Source: Olsenella uli (lineage in GTDB: Bacteria > Actinomycetota > Coriobacteriia > Coriobacteriales > Atopobiaceae). Taken from it: DNA of 38,541 bases. Location of the stretch: the NCBI RefSeq assembly GCF_901212675.1, contig NZ_CAAKOQ010000046.1:1-38541 (forward strand), given 5' to 3'. The number at the start of each line of letters is the position of its first letter. Position 1 is the first letter of the stretch. The notes under the pieces are model-generated. The model did not search any database and was not told the origin of the DNA. It was given only the letters and a program-made list of their open reading frames with translations. This document shows, one piece after another, positions 37,645 to 38,541 of the stretch. A program made the position numbers and the translations under genes.

Positions 37645-38199
37645 ATGAGCGACGAGACCCTGGAGCAGACCTCTGACCCCTTCGAGGCCATCCGAGCCGC
37701 CTACGAGGAGTCTGGGGAACTTGTCGACGAGCAGGTGGACGCCATCGCCGACGAGGCCGTTTCCATTCTGCAGTCCCTGCTGGGTTGCTTCGGTGAGAAC
37801 AACTGTTCGATTGATGAGTACGATGGGGACGAGGGTGAGCTGATCCTCGACGTCAATGGTGGGGACCTTGCTATTCTCATTGGTCGCCACGGTGTGACAC
37901 TGGATGCCCTGCAGGTTGTGTTCGCGTCGCTGCTCTCCAAGAAGATTGGCTTTCACTACCCCATCGTGGTGGACGTGGAAGGTTATAAGAGCCGCCGCCG
38001 TGAGAAGGTGCAGTCTCTTGCGCGTAATGCCGCTCAGCGTTCTCACAAGAACGGGAGGGCTGTGAAGCTCTCTCCGATGAACGCGTACGAGCGTCGTTTG
38101 GTGCATCTCGCGCTCCGCGGGGATGATACGGTCGCCACACATTCTGAGGGTGTAGATCCCGAGCGTTGCGTGGTCGTGACGCCGTTGAAGGTCGAGTAG
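37645..38199 (+). CDS. jag: KH/R3H RNA-binding protein Jag (KhpB/EloR)
   Basis: RNA-binding regulator usually paired with yidC, linked to cell elongation and division. At 184 residues it has a KH domain with the GxxG loop GRHG (80-83) and an R3H domain with RRLVH (150-154) after SRRREKVQSLARNAA. The Jag-N domain found in many Firmicutes is absent; the N terminus is a short acidic helix. ATG at 37645 has GGAGG upstream. Last gene of the operon, before a terminator. Confidence 0.93.
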   Translation: MSDETLEQTSDPFEAIRAAYEESGELVDEQVDAIADEAVSILQSLLGCFGENNCSIDEYDGDEGELILDVNGGDLAILIGRHGVTLDALQVVFASLLSKKIGFHYPIVVDVEGYKSRRREKVQSLARNAAQRSHKNGRAVKLSPMNAYERRLVHLALRGDDTVATHSEGVDPERCVVVTPLKVE

Positions 38200-38253
38200 G
38201 CTGGAGGCCGGTGAGAGGTCCCTGCCGGTTGGTTGTACATGAGTTATCTGGTG

Positions 38254-38280
38254 AGGGGAGCTTCGGCTCCCCTTTCTTTA
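38254..38280 (+). terminator. Rho-independent terminator of the rpmH-jag operon
   Basis: A perfect 8-bp stem (38254-38261 with 38266-38273) with a TTCG tetraloop is followed by TTTCTTTA, 55 bp past the jag stop. Confidence 0.92.
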
Positions 38281-38513
38281 TAGATCTGTCGTATGACAAA
38301 AAATCCCGATTAGGGAATTATTGGCAAATGGTATGTATGATGGAGTCTAGGTAGCCAGAGCCAGATGAGTTAGGAACTCTCCTTCTTCCGTTCTACTCTT
38401 GAATCCCGTCGCGTTCATCTGTCTCCCAACAGCCGCCTCGTCTTGGCTGTGCAATCTGACTGTGGCTTCATTTCTAATATCTACCTTTCATGTGAAGCGG
38501 ATTATCCTTTTCT
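38281..38513. other. AT-richer window-edge region without a recognisable gene
   Basis: No frame here has convincing coding character. It is less GC-rich than the rest of the window, which may indicate a boundary with acquired or unstable sequence to the right. Confidence 0.35.
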
Positions 38514-38541
38514 CGGGACTCGGGACTCGGGACTCGGGACT
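38514..38541. repeat. Heptanucleotide tandem repeat (CGGGACT) at the window end
   Basis: Four perfect copies of CGGGACT run to the last base and may continue beyond it. A 7-bp unit shifts reading frame or promoter spacing when copy number changes. Confidence 0.9.

Overview
The window looks like the replication-origin region of a high-GC Gram-positive chromosome from class Coriobacteriia, most like Olsenella/Atopobiaceae. This placement is inferred from gene order, base composition and protein character; no search was run. Coding strands diverge around dnaA. dnaA-dnaN-recF-dciA-gyrB-gyrA and everything left of them (typA, tRNAs, the rpsF-ssb-rpsR-rplI operon, dnaB) read mostly leftward, while rpmH-rnpA-yidD-yidC-jag read rightward, the usual arrangement at oriC.

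Layout. 1-4.1 kb: dnaB helicase, then the rpsF/ssb/rpsR/rplI operon with its terminator. 4.3-6.6 kb: a membrane protein with a long Pro/Glu/Thr tail and two tRNA-Ser genes. 7.3-16.5 kb: one leftward operon of ten genes that corresponds to the poorly understood enterobacterial yhf cluster in a different order: HPr, YhfZ regulator, YhfY (PRD-like), YhfU, YhfT membrane protein, Php (phosphotriesterase homologue), YhfS and YhfX (PLP enzymes), YhfW (phosphopentomutase-like), plus an amidase-signature protein. 17.0-19.3 kb: a TRIC-like membrane protein and a secreted serine hydrolase lipoprotein. 19.3-24.0 kb: a broken SDR gene, typA, a hypothetical gene, tRNA-Ala, tRNA-Ile and a bifunctional nuclease. 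24.3-36 kb: gyrA, gyrB, dciA, recF, dnaN, dnaA and an uncharacterised GHKL ATPase/winged-helix gene. 36-38.2 kb: rpmH, rnpA, yidD, yidC and jag. The right edge ends in a heptanucleotide tandem repeat.

Functional picture. The origin half carries a coherent initiation set: DnaA, the DciA loader and its DnaB partner, clamp, RecF, gyrase, SSB, a parS-like site and several clusters of a variant DnaA box, TTTTCRACA. The DnaA signature helix differs from the usual one, in step with the changed box.

The most promising little-described system is the yhf-like operon. Its leading HPr and PRD-like protein suggest PTS-linked control. An almost identical 23-bp operator/promoter motif lies the same distance upstream of the HPr gene and of the nearby serine hydrolase lipoprotein, so that hydrolase (and perhaps the TRIC-like gene between them) may belong to the same pathway. 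The chemistry implied (amide hydrolysis, PLP racemase and aminotransferase/lyase steps, an amidohydrolase and a phosphomutase-fold enzyme) suggests catabolism of an amino-acid-like or amide substrate whose identity the sequence does not reveal.
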